This document shows, in pieces, positions 27,617 to 37,165 of a stretch of 64,000 nucleotides of DNA (position 1 is the stretch's first letter; each line of letters opens with the position of its first letter). The stretch spans positions 1 to 64,000 of the forward strand of contig CANJBL010000001.1 in NCBI GenBank assembly GCA_947472795.1. Reading direction: 5' to 3'. A program made the position numbers and the translations under genes. The stretch comes from Fidelibacterota bacterium (GTDB lineage: Bacteria > Pseudomonadota > Alphaproteobacteria > Rhodospirillales > Rhodospirillaceae). The notes beneath the pieces are model-generated. The model worked only from the letters and a program-made list of their open reading frames with translations. It made no database searches and was not told the origin of the DNA.

Positions 27617-27820
27617 TTACGACACCTTCAAGTTAGCAGCTGCGTCTTTGCCACGCTCGTTCACGACGTCATAGTTGATCGCCTGACCTTCGTTGAGGGT
27701 CGACAAGCCAGCGCGCTCAACGGCGCTGATGTGCACGAACACATCTTTTCCGCCGGTGCTGGGTTGAATGAAGCCGAAGCCCTTTTGAGCGTTGAACCAC
27801 TTAACTGTTCCTGAAGCCAT
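27617..27820 (-). CDS. Cold-shock domain protein (CspA family)
   Basis: A 67-residue single cold-shock domain with both nucleic-acid-binding motifs: RNP1 KGFGFI at 13-18 and RNP2 VFVHIS at 27-32, on the standard five-strand barrel. It binds single-stranded RNA/DNA and melts structures in mRNA. Typical alphaproteobacterial length. The ~200 bases upstream are free of genes and could hold a long 5' leader as in E. coli cspA, though I cannot identify a cold-box. A strong terminator follows. Confidence 0.96.
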   Translation of the reverse strand: MASGTVKWFNAQKGFGFIQPSTGGKDVFVHISAVERAGLSTLNEGQAINYDVVNERGKDAAANLKVS

Positions 27821-28021
27821 GTTTAATTATCCTTCTATAAGAAAACGCATGAATGCGCACGGGCTACGCGAGGTCGCGCGGCCTCTGATCTTGTATCCAT
27901 CGTCGTCTTGGGAAGGTCCCGAAGGACATTAAGCAAGGCAGGCGTAGAACTAGACTGTCCCCAGCATACGCTGGATTTGGCTTTTTTCAACCCTACCGAA
28001 TATAGGGGTTTAAGGGGCCTC

Positions 28022-28411
28022 CTAACCCCCCCGCGCGTCACGCCGGGCCTGTCGGGCCGCGTATTTAGCGTCTCGGCCGGCCTTTTGTTGGGCCTTGAGG
28101 GCCAGGGCAGCCAATTTGTCCTTGTTTTTTTCCGCTTCAAGTGCGGCCAGACGGGCTTCTTCGGCCTCCTGCGCGGCCCTCTTTGCCTCTGCTTTTTGCT
28201 CGTCAGCGAGGGCTAGAGCGGCTTTTTTACGCTCGGCGGCTTCGGCCCGGCGCGCATCACGGGCCTCATTCAGTGCAATGCGCTCTGCCTGTTTCCGATC
28301 GAAATCGGGTGACTTGTTCGCCACTTTCTCGAGAAAGCGTTCCAATTCGCGTTTTTTAGCGGACTTAGCGCCATCAAGACGGTCGCTCAGTTCCGCTCCG
28401 TTTTTCGCCAT
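28022..28411 (-). CDS. DUF6481-like charged helical protein
   Basis: A 129-residue protein made almost only of Ala, Lys, Arg and Glu, predicted as one long charged helix or coiled coil. No signal peptide or cysteine. The composition, size and N-terminal block resemble the DUF6481 proteins found beside cold-shock genes in alphaproteobacteria; that assignment is from memory. AGGAAG sits six bases before the ATG. Basic charge suggests RNA or nucleoid association, which is inference. Confidence 0.6.
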   Translation of the reverse strand: MAKNGAELSDRLDGAKSAKKRELERFLEKVANKSPDFDRKQAERIALNEARDARRAEAAERKKAALALADEQKAEAKRAAQEAEEARLAALEAEKNKDKLAALALKAQQKAGRDAKYAARQARRDARGG

Positions 28412-28548
28412 TCTTCCTGTTCCCTAAAAGCATTGAGGGCGAGGTCAATACAGGTTTTTCGTGGAGAATGGAACGGACTTACTGAAAGGCTGCCAGGCAG
28501 GGATATGGGGGCTTTTCTACCCTTGCTAAGTAACACGCCGCCGCACTG

Positions 28549-30189
28549 CTAACGCGCGAGTGGCTTTGTTTCGAGAGCGGTGTTGACGATACGGGGCGGC
28601 AGCGCCGGCGCGAGATCGTTCGCATAACTCAAAAGCGTGCTTTCGCTCCACAGGGCGCCAACAAAAATAAGGGCAAAGGGCTTTCCATCCGCATAGGCGC
28701 CGCTCGGCAGGATGACACCTGGTAGCCCGGCAATATTGATCTCCGACACGGTCGTTGCGTTGACATGGCCACCTTTGAGATCGCCCAGGGGGGCGAATTG
28801 CTGCGGGAACAGCAGCGCATCGAGATTTTTCTGTTTCATCACGGCGTTGAAGACACGCAAGTAGTTGGCCCGCAGCCGCGCGAAATCGGTCATATCCGGC
28901 GGCACGGTCGGGTCGGCAAGAGACAGGGCCAGCGTCGGTAGGCTTCTCGTGAAAACACGCAATGCCCCTTCCGGACCGAAGAGGGGTTTTGTCGCCCGGT
29001 CAAGATCTGCGAGGCTATGCACAGCGGATGATGGGCCCAGGTTTCGCAAGTACTGGTCCAGTTCATAGGGCAGCGCTTCAGACCCGCGCCAATCGTAGCC
29101 GGCTCCTTTTGCGAGATCGGCAAAACCCGAACCCGCGAAGGGATCCTCGACCACAATCGCGCCTTTGTCGGTGAGGGCCGCAAGTGCGCGCGCATAAAGC
29201 GTCTGTGTCTCCGGCGTCAGTTCGCGACCACTCGCGTGCCATCCCGGCCCATAGAGTCCGATCCGCGCACCCTTCAACGGTTTTGATGACAATGCCTTGG
29301 CGTAACCCTCCGGCGGCAGGTTGCCCAGAGAAGCCGTCGTCTTCAGATCATCGAGCGAATAGCCGGCGAGCACATCCAGCATGATGGCAGCGTCTTCAAG
29401 GGTCCGCGCGATGGGGCCGAACACATCGCGCGTTGAGCCCGCTTGGGGAAGACCCCCGGCATTGGGGACAAGCGCAAACGTCGGCTTGATGCCTACAAGG
29501 CCCTGCGCCGCTGCCGGATTCTGGATCGACCCACCTGTTTCCTCGGCGATGCCGGCAAGAGCGAAGCCCGCAGCGACGGCGGTCGCTGTTCCCGTCGATG
29601 ATCCGCCCGGCGCCCAATTGCGGTTCAGCACGTTGTGCGTCGGGCCGGCAGCGCTGTCGTTGGCATTGTCTCCACTGATCGCGAACACAGGCAGATTCGT
29701 TTTGCCGAGGATGATGGCGCCGGCGGCGCGCAGGCGACGGACAACAGTGGCGTCACGGCCCGGAATGGCGTTCACGCCGCCGGCGGACGCCGTAAGCCCG
29801 GCCCAGCCTGCCGTGGTCGGAAGACCGGCCATGTCGAGCGAATCCTTCACCACCACAGGGATTCCAGCCAGCGGGCCCAGAACCTCGCCGGCCGCGCGCC
29901 GCTTGTCGATCGCCCGCGCTTCGTCGAGCGCCGTTGGATTCATGAGAATGAATGCGTTGTAGGCAGCCTCGTACTTTTCGATGCGCGCGAGGAATACCCG
30001 CACCAGGGCCTCTGAGGTCATCGCCCTGGTTGTGAACGCCGCTTGCGCTTGCACGATGGTGAGCGTCGCCGGATCAAGAGCGGTGGCGGCAGCGCGCGCG
30101 CGTTGCCCGGCGGCAAATGCCGGAAGCGCTGTGGCGGCGGCCAGCGTCAGGCCCACCGTCAGAACAAGACCTCTCATGGCGCGCATCAC
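28549..30189 (-). CDS. Amidase-signature family hydrolase, exported
   Basis: A 546-residue amidase with an N-terminal signal peptide (cleavage near AFA-AG), so it acts outside the cytoplasm. The Ser-cisSer-Lys triad can be placed: Lys in PVVVKDSLD, cis-Ser in the GGSSTGTATAVAAG signature, and the nucleophile in the following ETGGSIQNPAA block. It hydrolyses amide bonds in an unknown substrate (peptide amides, aryl amides). Neighbouring genes give no context. It is divergent from the TPR/oxygenase gene with a ~145-base gap. Confidence 0.9.
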   Translation of the reverse strand: MMRAMRGLVLTVGLTLAAATALPAFAAGQRARAAATALDPATLTIVQAQAAFTTRAMTSEALVRVFLARIEKYEAAYNAFILMNPTALDEARAIDKRRAAGEVLGPLAGIPVVVKDSLDMAGLPTTAGWAGLTASAGGVNAIPGRDATVVRRLRAAGAIILGKTNLPVFAISGDNANDSAAGPTHNVLNRNWAPGGSSTGTATAVAAGFALAGIAEETGGSIQNPAAAQGLVGIKPTFALVPNAGGLPQAGSTRDVFGPIARTLEDAAIMLDVLAGYSLDDLKTTASLGNLPPEGYAKALSSKPLKGARIGLYGPGWHASGRELTPETQTLYARALAALTDKGAIVVEDPFAGSGFADLAKGAGYDWRGSEALPYELDQYLRNLGPSSAVHSLADLDRATKPLFGPEGALRVFTRSLPTLALSLADPTVPPDMTDFARLRANYLRVFNAVMKQKNLDALLFPQQFAPLGDLKGGHVNATTVSEINIAGLPGVILPSGAYADGKPFALIFVGALWSESTLLSYANDLAPALPPRIVNTALETKPLAR

Positions 30190-30335
30190 AATGCCCCCCC
30201 GCGATCAACAATAAGCCTAGCTGTTGTGATTGACGCCCGAGAGCCCTAAATCCCGCATTTTCCCAGTTAAACAAGGAAAACGAGGTCGGGTACACTGCCT
30301 CCAGTGCGTGGGAACGCGCGCTCAAAGGTGGGGCT

Positions 30336-31829
30336 ATGAATTCCAATACCAACGCTGGGGCACTGATCGACCTGGGCCTGTCGCATCGCGCGCAAGGCGA
30401 CATCGAACAGGCGCGCGCCATCTTCGAAAAGATCGTGCGGCAAGACCCTGAGCACCTTGGCGCCTGGGTCGAGCTTGGCACGTTGCTGACGGAGCACTTC
30501 GGCGCTTACGACGCAGCCGTCACGGCTTTGGACCGCGCGTTGGCCATTGCGCCGGATGACAAACACGCCCTTCGCGGGCGCGCGCGCGCCGAGGCCGAGC
30601 GCGGCGGCGACGCTCTCGCCTGGTACCGGAAGTTACGCAACGCGCATATGAATGATCCCGAGGCGCGGCTCGATCTGGCCGGAGCTCTCTATCAAGGACG
30701 CGATGACGCGGGCGCACGCGCCGAACTGTCTGCGCTGACTGCGATGCGTCCCGACTGGGTCAAGGGCCACGGCGCCCAGGCCCTTCTCCGTTGGCAATTG
30801 GGTGAGTGTTCTCTGTTCGATGGCTTCGAGGACGCGCTGGCGCACGATCCGTCCAACAAGGAGCTTTGGCTGACGTGTTTCGATGCGTTGTCGCGCGCAC
30901 CGGATTACGCCGGTATGCTGCAATGTGCGGAGCGTGCGCAGAGCGTCTTCAAGGGCGCGCATTTTCTCGACCGCTACGAAGCCATGGCGGCGAGCGAGAC
31001 CGGCGATATCGCCCGCGCCGACGCGGCCTTTGCGCGCTTGGGCCCAATGAACGATATGAAATCGGGCGATATGGAAATGGAAGTCGCCCTCATCCGCCAT
31101 TTGCTCCGCGCAGGGCGAACCGCAGAGGCGGCGCGCTTGGCCGAGGTCACGGTCACCAAGCCCGGCGGCGCGGTGGCGTGGTCTTACCTTGGCACGGCGT
31201 GGCGTCTGTTGGGCGACAAACGCTGGGACTGGTTGGAGGGCCCGCCCAATCTGGTGTTTGCCGCCGATGTGAACGTTGACCTGGCAGCCCTCGCCACCGT
31301 CCTCAGGCGCCTTCATACGTGGCGGTGCGCGCCCATCGGCCAATCCGTGCGCAGCGGTACACAAACCGCCGGACCGTTGTTCAACCGTCCGGAGCCGGAG
31401 ATCGTAAGACTGAGGCGTGCGATTGAAGACTGTGTGCAGCGCTACGTCGATCAATTGCCGCCGCGCGATCCGCGTCACCCTTTCCTCGGCGCGCCGCGCG
31501 GCGAGCTGGGATTTGCCGGCTCGTGGTCCGTCCGCCTCACGTCCGCCGGCTTTCACATCAATCACACGCATCCCCAAGGCTGGATCAGCTCGGCGATGTA
31601 TGTGGCGCTGCCCGCTTCCATCGGTGCCGATGAAACCAACCCGGCCGGTTGGCTGGCCTTCGGCCAACCTCCGCCGGAATTAGGATTGGGACTCGCACCG
31701 GCGCGTTTGATCGAACCCAAGCCGGGCCTCTTGGTGATGTTCCCCTCGACGATGTGGCACGGCACCGTGCCCTTTGACGCAGGCGAACGGCTCACCGTCG
31801 CCTTTGATGTGCTGTCGCGCGGAGTTTAG
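30336..31829 (+). CDS. TPR protein with C-terminal putative 2OG-Fe(II) oxygenase domain
   Basis: A 497-residue cytosolic protein. The first ~280 residues are tetratricopeptide repeats (LSHRAQGDIEQARAIFEKIV and following). The C-terminal ~200 residues match the 2-oxoglutarate/iron oxygenase type found attached to TPRs: an iron-binding region FHINHTHPQG and a second histidine in STMWHGTVPF, with a following arginine for 2-oxoglutarate (GERLTVAFDV). It may hydroxylate a protein side chain selected by the TPRs. AGGTGGGG precedes the ATG. No partner is apparent. Confidence 0.8.
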   Translation: MNSNTNAGALIDLGLSHRAQGDIEQARAIFEKIVRQDPEHLGAWVELGTLLTEHFGAYDAAVTALDRALAIAPDDKHALRGRARAEAERGGDALAWYRKLRNAHMNDPEARLDLAGALYQGRDDAGARAELSALTAMRPDWVKGHGAQALLRWQLGECSLFDGFEDALAHDPSNKELWLTCFDALSRAPDYAGMLQCAERAQSVFKGAHFLDRYEAMAASETGDIARADAAFARLGPMNDMKSGDMEMEVALIRHLLRAGRTAEAARLAEVTVTKPGGAVAWSYLGTAWRLLGDKRWDWLEGPPNLVFAADVNVDLAALATVLRRLHTWRCAPIGQSVRSGTQTAGPLFNRPEPEIVRLRRAIEDCVQRYVDQLPPRDPRHPFLGAPRGELGFAGSWSVRLTSAGFHINHTHPQGWISSAMYVALPASIGADETNPAGWLAFGQPPPELGLGLAPARLIEPKPGLLVMFPSTMWHGTVPFDAGERLTVAFDVLSRGV

Positions 31830-31888
31830 CGCGCGAGCGGGACGGAGGGTGAAAGCGCCGCGCGCGCCTCACCCTCCGCACATCTCAG

Positions 31889-34254
31889 TTACATCTTGAA
31901 GCGGATGCCCGCACGGAACACGCGGCCAAATACTTCGTATTTGCCCTGGCTGGTCAGGATGTTCGTGTAAGCAAATCCGCCGCTGTCCCCGGCGATAAGG
32001 ACGGGGTCCGTTCCCAAAACGTTTCTGATATTCAGGAAGGCCGTCATGTTCGTGGCGCCCACGTCGAAGTTGTAACTCATGGACGTATCAAAGTACCACG
32101 CGCCGTCGATGTGGTTGTTGTCGATGGTGCGGTTCTGCGCCGTCGAGACCGGGCAGCCCGTCGTACATTCGATCCAGTTCGGATCTTGCACACCGTCGCT
32201 GAAGCCGCGGGCAGTCAGGGCCGCATTCCATCTATCGTAGCTGTAGTCGAACGTCATGGTCATGCGCCAGTACGGTGCGCCGTTGCCGCCGTTCTGACCC
32301 ACGCTCTGGGTGGTCACGCCGATGCCGGGGTTAGTGAAGTTGCTGATATTCTTGGTAGCATTGGCATGGAAGCCCAGATCACCGGGCAGCGAGTCAGAGA
32401 TCACGGCCAGCGGCATCTTGTAGCTGGCTTCGAAGTCGATGCCGGAGACCTTTTGCGTGGCGAAGTTCTGCCCCGCGGACGTCATGAAGGTGATGACGCC
32501 GTTGGTGCGTTCGATCAAGCTACAGAACTGCTGAACACCCGCGAAGCACAGGTTGATGGCGTTCTGGTCACCCAGGTTGGAAATACCGTCTTTCAGATTG
32601 ATGTGCCAGTAGTCCGCCGAGAAACTGAATCCCGGAATGAAGGAAGGCCGCACGACCGCGCCGAAATTGATGGTATCGGCTTTCTCAGGCTTCAAGTTCT
32701 TGTTGCCCAGCACGCGCCGGAAGAACTGCGGCGAGGTGTTGGTGAACGGATCGAAGGCGCTGCCGAAGCCGAGCAGATTGTTGGCGAACAGATCTTCGAT
32801 GGTGGGCGCACGGATGTCGCGTGACGCCGTGGCGCGGAAACGGATATCCGGAATCGGTGCAAAGGTCGTACCGGCCTTCCACGTGGTGACGTAACCCGAG
32901 ATCGAGTAATCCGTGGCGCGCGCCGCGAGGTTCACATCCCACGCCATGGTGGAGCCCTGACCGAGCAGCGGCACCACCGTTTCGATCGCGGCTTCCTTCA
33001 CCGTGTAGACACCGTGCAGCGGCTGATAGTTGCCGGCGCGGAAGCTGTTGGCCGCCGATTCCGCCGAGGGTTTGTTGGTGCCGCGTTCCTGACGCCATTC
33101 AGCGCTAAAGGCGAGAGACACTGGGCCCGCCCAGGTGGAGAACGGATTGCCCGTGAGCGAGGCCGCGGCCACGTTCTGCACGGCGCGCTGGTTGATGTGC
33201 GGATCGCCGAACAGATAGTTTTCAGCCAGCTTATCGTTGACGCCGATGCCGAGGTAGTTCCAAGGCACGCAGCGCTCGCCGGTGTTCAAGGTGACGCGGC
33301 AGACGATGGTGCCCGTTTTCGGATCACGCACCGCATCGAGCGCTTTCGGGTAGTTGATGGTGTTCACGACGTCGTAAACGTACTGACTGCTGCGCGTGAC
33401 GCTGTTCTGGGCATAGGCTTCCCACGACCAGTTGGTCTCGAAAGCATCGAACTTGCCTTCGGCGCCAATCAGGTTGCGCTGGGAGACGCGCCGTTGACCA
33501 CGGCATAGAGGGGGTTTTGCATGATCCCGATGCCGCCCTGGTTCCAGGCGCGGCCGCCGGTGCCGTTCACCTTGCTCTGGAAGGTGAACTCGCCGCTGGC
33601 GAGGATGTGACCACGGCCGTTGGAGAAGGGAATCCCGGCCGAGAGAATGACCTTGCCGTTCTCGGCGTCGCCGTGATCAGTGATGCCGCCGGAGATTTCG
33701 CCTTTGACGCCGGTGTAGTTGCGATCGAGCACGAAGTTCACAACGCCCGAGACGGCGTCAGAGCCGTACACCGCCGACGCACCGCCGGTGACCACGTCGA
33801 CACGGGACGTCAGTTGTTGCGGGAAGGTGTTGATGTCGACGGTGCCGTTCGGAAGCGTCTGCACGACGCGGTGGCCGTCGATGAGCATCAGCGTTCTGTT
33901 GGTGCCGAGGTTGCGCAAGTTGAGCGCGTTGATACCGGCGTTGCCCGAACTGGGGAGACCCGAACCGCTCTGCGGCGCGAAGCTGCCGGCGAACACGGGC
34001 ATGGTGTTGAGGGTTTCGGCCATGGAAGACGCGGTCTGCATCCGTTGCAGCGCTTCAGTGTCGACGACGGTCAGCGGGGTCGGCGCTTCGTAACCGTCGC
34101 GCACGATGCGTGTGCCCGTGACGATGACTTCTTCAACGCCGGGCGCCTGTGCGCTCTGCGCAGCTTCGGCGGCGTGAACGGTGGTGGGCATTGTCGTGAG
34201 TAGCGCGATGACACTTGCTGCTGTAGGTGCAACGAACGTTCCGAACTTCTTCAT
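31889..34254 (-). pseudogene. TonB-dependent receptor, broken by internal deletion and frameshift
   Basis: The N-terminal part (34254 to 33469) has a signal peptide, the TonB box region VEEVIVTGTRI and the plug with GSDAVSGVVNFVLD. The C-terminal part (from about 33495 to 31889) has the barrel and the terminal FRAGIRFKM. They lie in different frames meeting near 33485-33495. Compared with the intact receptor at 39086-41998, NPLYAVVN is joined almost directly to a segment equivalent to RLSRRLFRT...WSWKAYY, so about 180 codons of barrel are missing and the remaining frames do not match. The start codon, signal and C-terminus are otherwise well kept, so the loss is recent. A short plug-only product could still be made. 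Confidence 0.82.
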
Positions 34255-34695
34255 CTCAGACTCCCCAAAAGTTGTGTGGTTAAATAATCAAGCGTAGTCA
34301 GAACCAGAGATCGCTCAGCATGTACGGAAGAGGCGGACCGCCTGAGTGGCGACCGCCCAAGGCAAGACAAAGCCGTGGGCAAAGGCCCACTGTGGGAAAG
34401 GCTTAAAGACCATGCGACGTCAGGATCGACGCCGCGCGCTGATTGGAATTTTTGCGAACCTTCAGGTCCCTCCCACCTGTCTGAACGCCGATTCGCCCCC
34501 CGCGTTGAGTTTAGATCATATTGACATCATTATGAAGAAATCTGTTTGCACACGTATACGTGCGTGAGTCTCCGACGCTTTGGCGCGGCGTGGGCCATTG
34601 ATGAATTATGATGCTGAATCAATTGCTTAGAGTCTGGGGGTGCGAACGCGCGCACCGGGCCCGCGTCCTGCACGCGCTTGGTCCGCCAGACGACG
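34255..34695. other. Intergenic stretch with a 12-bp palindrome
   Basis: About 440 bases upstream of the broken TonB receptor. The perfect palindrome CACGTATACGTG at 34551-34562 is the only clear feature and could be a regulator site. No gene is recognised on either strand. Confidence 0.4.
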
Positions 34696-34790
34696 CTAGC
34701 GGTTGCGCGGGAGAGACGTTCACGGGCGACGCGAAGAACCTGCGCTTAAGGCCGTACTGAAGTGCGACACGTTAGAGAGGCCGCTGAGGC
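34696..34790 (-). pseudogene. 3' stump of a FeaR-like AraC regulator gene
   Basis: About 95 bases align with the last ~30 codons of the intact AraC gene at 35819-36802, from the same TAG stop (CTAGCGGTT) through CGGCGAC, GTGCGCTTAA, GGCCGTACTGAA and GCGACACGTTAGAGAGGCCGCTG. One base is lost in the AAA of GCTTAAAGG and four are gained near the stop. The rest of the gene is missing. It marks a former regulator gene next to the broken receptor. Confidence 0.72.
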
Positions 34791-34817
34791 GCTGCGCCCC
34801 ATCGCAGTCCCCGCGGG

Positions 34818-35306
34818 TTATGGCTTGGGTGGCGCCGGATTAAAGACCAGATGCGAGGTGTTTGTGACCTTGCCTTGCGCGTCAAAATCTTCGAGCTCAC
34901 TGACGAGCGTGTCGCCCGCACGTGACCGCGTGAGACGGCGCACAACCTTTCCATCGACCATATGTTCGATAACTCTATGGGCGGCGTCGACACGCCGGCC
35001 GCGCACCGACATGACCCTCTGGCTGATGGATCCATCCGGCGCAACGATGAATGAGTGTCCCGGGACAGGCATGTTGTCGTAGCGCACAACGAAGGTCAGT
35101 ACGCTTCGCTGCCCCTGCGCACTGAACAGCTCGGAGAGATAGGTTTCCTCTTCTCCTCGCACAGTGATCGTCAGTCTTTGGCCCTGCTTCCCACCGCTCG
35201 ATTGGTAAGCCGTGTTGGCCCACACGCCGTTGAACGGGTCCTGATCAGCCGCCGAAACTGGCCCGGCCAGAAACAAAACCGCAGCCAGAACGATAAATCT
35301 CATCAT
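34818..35306 (-). CDS. Small secreted protein, unknown
   Basis: A ~162-residue exported protein, start taken at MMRFIVL because a signal peptide (cleavage near SAA-DQ) follows directly. The mature part opens with DPFNGVWANTAYQSSGG, then beta-rich sequence; no cysteines. It resembles in size and general plan the two secreted paralogues at 47702-48740 (N-terminal short W-containing motif, then beta strands) but similarity is weak. It lies among decaying genes yet has an intact frame. Confidence 0.65.
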   Translation of the reverse strand: MMRFIVLAAVLFLAGPVSAADQDPFNGVWANTAYQSSGGKQGQRLTITVRGEEETYLSELFSAQGQRSVLTFVVRYDNMPVPGHSFIVAPDGSISQRVMSVRGRRVDAAHRVIEHMVDGKVVRRLTRSRAGDTLVSELEDFDAQGKVTNTSHLVFNPAPPKP

Positions 35307-35360
35307 ATGAAATCTCCCTTTTGTGACCGACGACAAAATACTTTTAGATACGATGCACGC

Positions 35361-35657
35361 TCATGCGATGGCTCGCCGAGGCGGCGTCAGCGACGCACGC
35401 GCATTGAGAGCGTGAGGATCGAAGCCCGCGACGCGTTTATAGTTTGAGGCCACGGCTTCGAGTTCTTCGCGGCTGAAGACTTCGCTCACGTCTTTAAGGC
35501 CTTGCGGCGCGCGCTCTTCAGCCAAAACGTTGATGCCGACGCCGAGCGGTTTCAGTTTTGGAACGGCCTCATAGACTTCGGCATCAATGCCGGCAGCCTG
35601 AAGGCTGAGCGCCAGTGTAAGTCCGCCTGGACCCGCCCCAACGATCACAACACGCAT
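35361..35657 (-). pseudogene. FAD-dependent monooxygenase reduced to its two ends
   Basis: The ~98-residue frame opens with an FAD-binding GAGPGGLTLALSLQAAG and continues to LGVGIN, then switches to a piece (EERAPQGLKDVSEVFSREEL...AGFDPHALNARASLTPP) that looks like the C-terminal end of salicylate-hydroxylase-type flavoproteins of about 400 residues. Around 300 codons between the two are missing, yet the frame is kept. The protein cannot fold as a monooxygenase. It supports a deletion-prone history for 31.9-35.7 kb. Confidence 0.68.
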
Positions 35658-35818
35658 GACTGCTTTGCCCGTATCCTTGCGAAAATTCAGCCTAGGCGCC
35701 CATATCATAGGCGGCAAGCGCGATGTCGACGCGGTGTTTTTCGAGAGCGCCGCGCGCTTGCTTTTGCACCAGCAAGGTTCGGTACGGGTGGCAGAACGGG
35801 TGACTTGGCCAGGCCGCT

Positions 35819-36802
35819 CTAGCGGTTACGCAAGACATCCACCGGCGACACCGAGAACGTGCGCTTAAAGGCCGTGCTGAAATGCGAGACGTTGGAGAAA
35901 CCGCTGGCAAAGCAGACGTCGGTCACGCGCGTGGTCAACGGCGAGCCGATCTCCAGCATGCGCCGTGCCCGGCGCAAACGCTCGAACATGATATATTCGC
36001 TGATGGTCTGGCCGTCGTCGCGGAAAAGGTTGTGCAGATACCGCAGCGACATGCCGCACTCTAGCGCGATGTTCGTTAGAGACAGATCAGGATCCTCGCA
36101 CCGCGTGCGAATGATGCGCTTCACACGCGTGAGATTTGCCGAACGCACCGGGCTCGCACCCGACTTGACGTCGGAGAGCTGACCCAAGGTCAGCACGATC
36201 AATTCACTGAGGATGCTGATCGACTTCTGGAAATCGTGCGGGCTCATGTCGCTCGCCTCTTCCTGAAGCGAAGCCATGGAGGTGAACACCAACCGCTGCA
36301 AACCGCTGGGACCTTCAAGCCGCCGCGCGCAGATGTCTTCAACCTTGGTCAGGCGCTCTTCGACAAAACTGCTGGGCAGCAGGACCGTCAGTCCGTCGTG
36401 GTCTGATACCTTCTTGAAGGAGAGCGGCTCCGATCCCGACGTCATGACCATGGAGCCGGTGGGGCAGTGCACTTCGCGCCCCAGCTGTTTCACATCGGCA
36501 GCGCCGCCGATATGAAAATTGACCGCATACCGCCTGAGCTCATCGCCCTGGATATCCGAGACAGTGCGGTCGCGCTGGATGTTATCGCCCTGCGTTTTCG
36601 AACGCAGGATCGTGAAGCGCTCGGCGTTGAACGCCCGCGCTATGACACTGAAGTGAGGGTCCGGCGGAAGCTTTGGCGCTTCTGCACGGATGAGCTTGGC
36701 CGAAACATTGCAAATATTGGCAGCAAAGAATTGTAGATAAGTGCCCCTATCGCGCGTGTGCACCTCATCTATCGGCTTTTGGACCAGACTGAGCTGTCCC
36801 AT
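35819..36802 (-). CDS. AraC-family regulator, FeaR-like
   Basis: A ~327-residue transcription factor. The N-terminal ~200 residues match the AraC_binding_2 ligand domain as in FeaR (aromatic amine response). Two helix-turn-helix motifs occupy the C-terminal ~100 residues (LTNIALECGMSLRYLHNLF and VTDVCFASGFSNVSHFSTAF). Start at 36802 is preferred over 36865: GAGGGGG lies six bases upstream and it matches the N-terminus of the paralogue at 46396-47418. It probably controls the broken receptor, the intact receptor or the amine dehydrogenase genes; which one is inference. Confidence 0.9.
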   Translation of the reverse strand: MGQLSLVQKPIDEVHTRDRGTYLQFFAANICNVSAKLIRAEAPKLPPDPHFSVIARAFNAERFTILRSKTQGDNIQRDRTVSDIQGDELRRYAVNFHIGGAADVKQLGREVHCPTGSMVMTSGSEPLSFKKVSDHDGLTVLLPSSFVEERLTKVEDICARRLEGPSGLQRLVFTSMASLQEEASDMSPHDFQKSISILSELIVLTLGQLSDVKSGASPVRSANLTRVKRIIRTRCEDPDLSLTNIALECGMSLRYLHNLFRDDGQTISEYIMFERLRRARRMLEIGSPLTTRVTDVCFASGFSNVSHFSTAFKRTFSVSPVDVLRNR

Positions 36803-36865
36803 GACGTCCCCCTCGACGAAACGGCCGCGACGGACACATAACCGCACTCGTTCCGTAACTGTCAA

Positions 36866-37084
36866 CGACCGCTAGGGCGCCGCCTCATGAGAGGCCACCT
36901 TTAAAATTCGCCGTTGCTGTGGGGCAACAGATTGTAACAACTGTAACGCTTGGCGAAAACCACTGAATGTGCCCCGCAGTGTTGTGCTGGTTTCACGCCA
37001 TCTATCTCCAGGCACAGTGAAAAGCGGCGTTATGTAGGTTTGTATATAACGCTACTTTTGCCAGAAAACGAGAATGCAGAGCCG
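36866..37084. other. Gap between the AraC gene and the ggt terminator
   Basis: Together with the terminator this gap is about 300 bases. A TGTAACAACTGTAACG direct repeat near 36935 is the only pattern noted. No gene seen. Confidence 0.35.
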
Positions 37085-37126
37085 CAAAAGAAAACGCCGC
37101 CAATGTTCAAAGAACATGGCGGCGTT
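37085..37126 (-). terminator. Rho-independent terminator after gamma-glutamyltransferase
   Basis: AACGCCGCC-(A)ATGTTC / GAACAT-GGCGGCGTT forms a ~15-bp stem at 37093-37126 with an AAA loop. On the minus strand it is followed by TTTTCTTTTG. It lies about 40 bases past the ggt stop. Confidence 0.85.
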
Positions 37127-37165
37127 GCCTCAGATTATTGATCGGCGCGGACGCGACTCTCGCGC

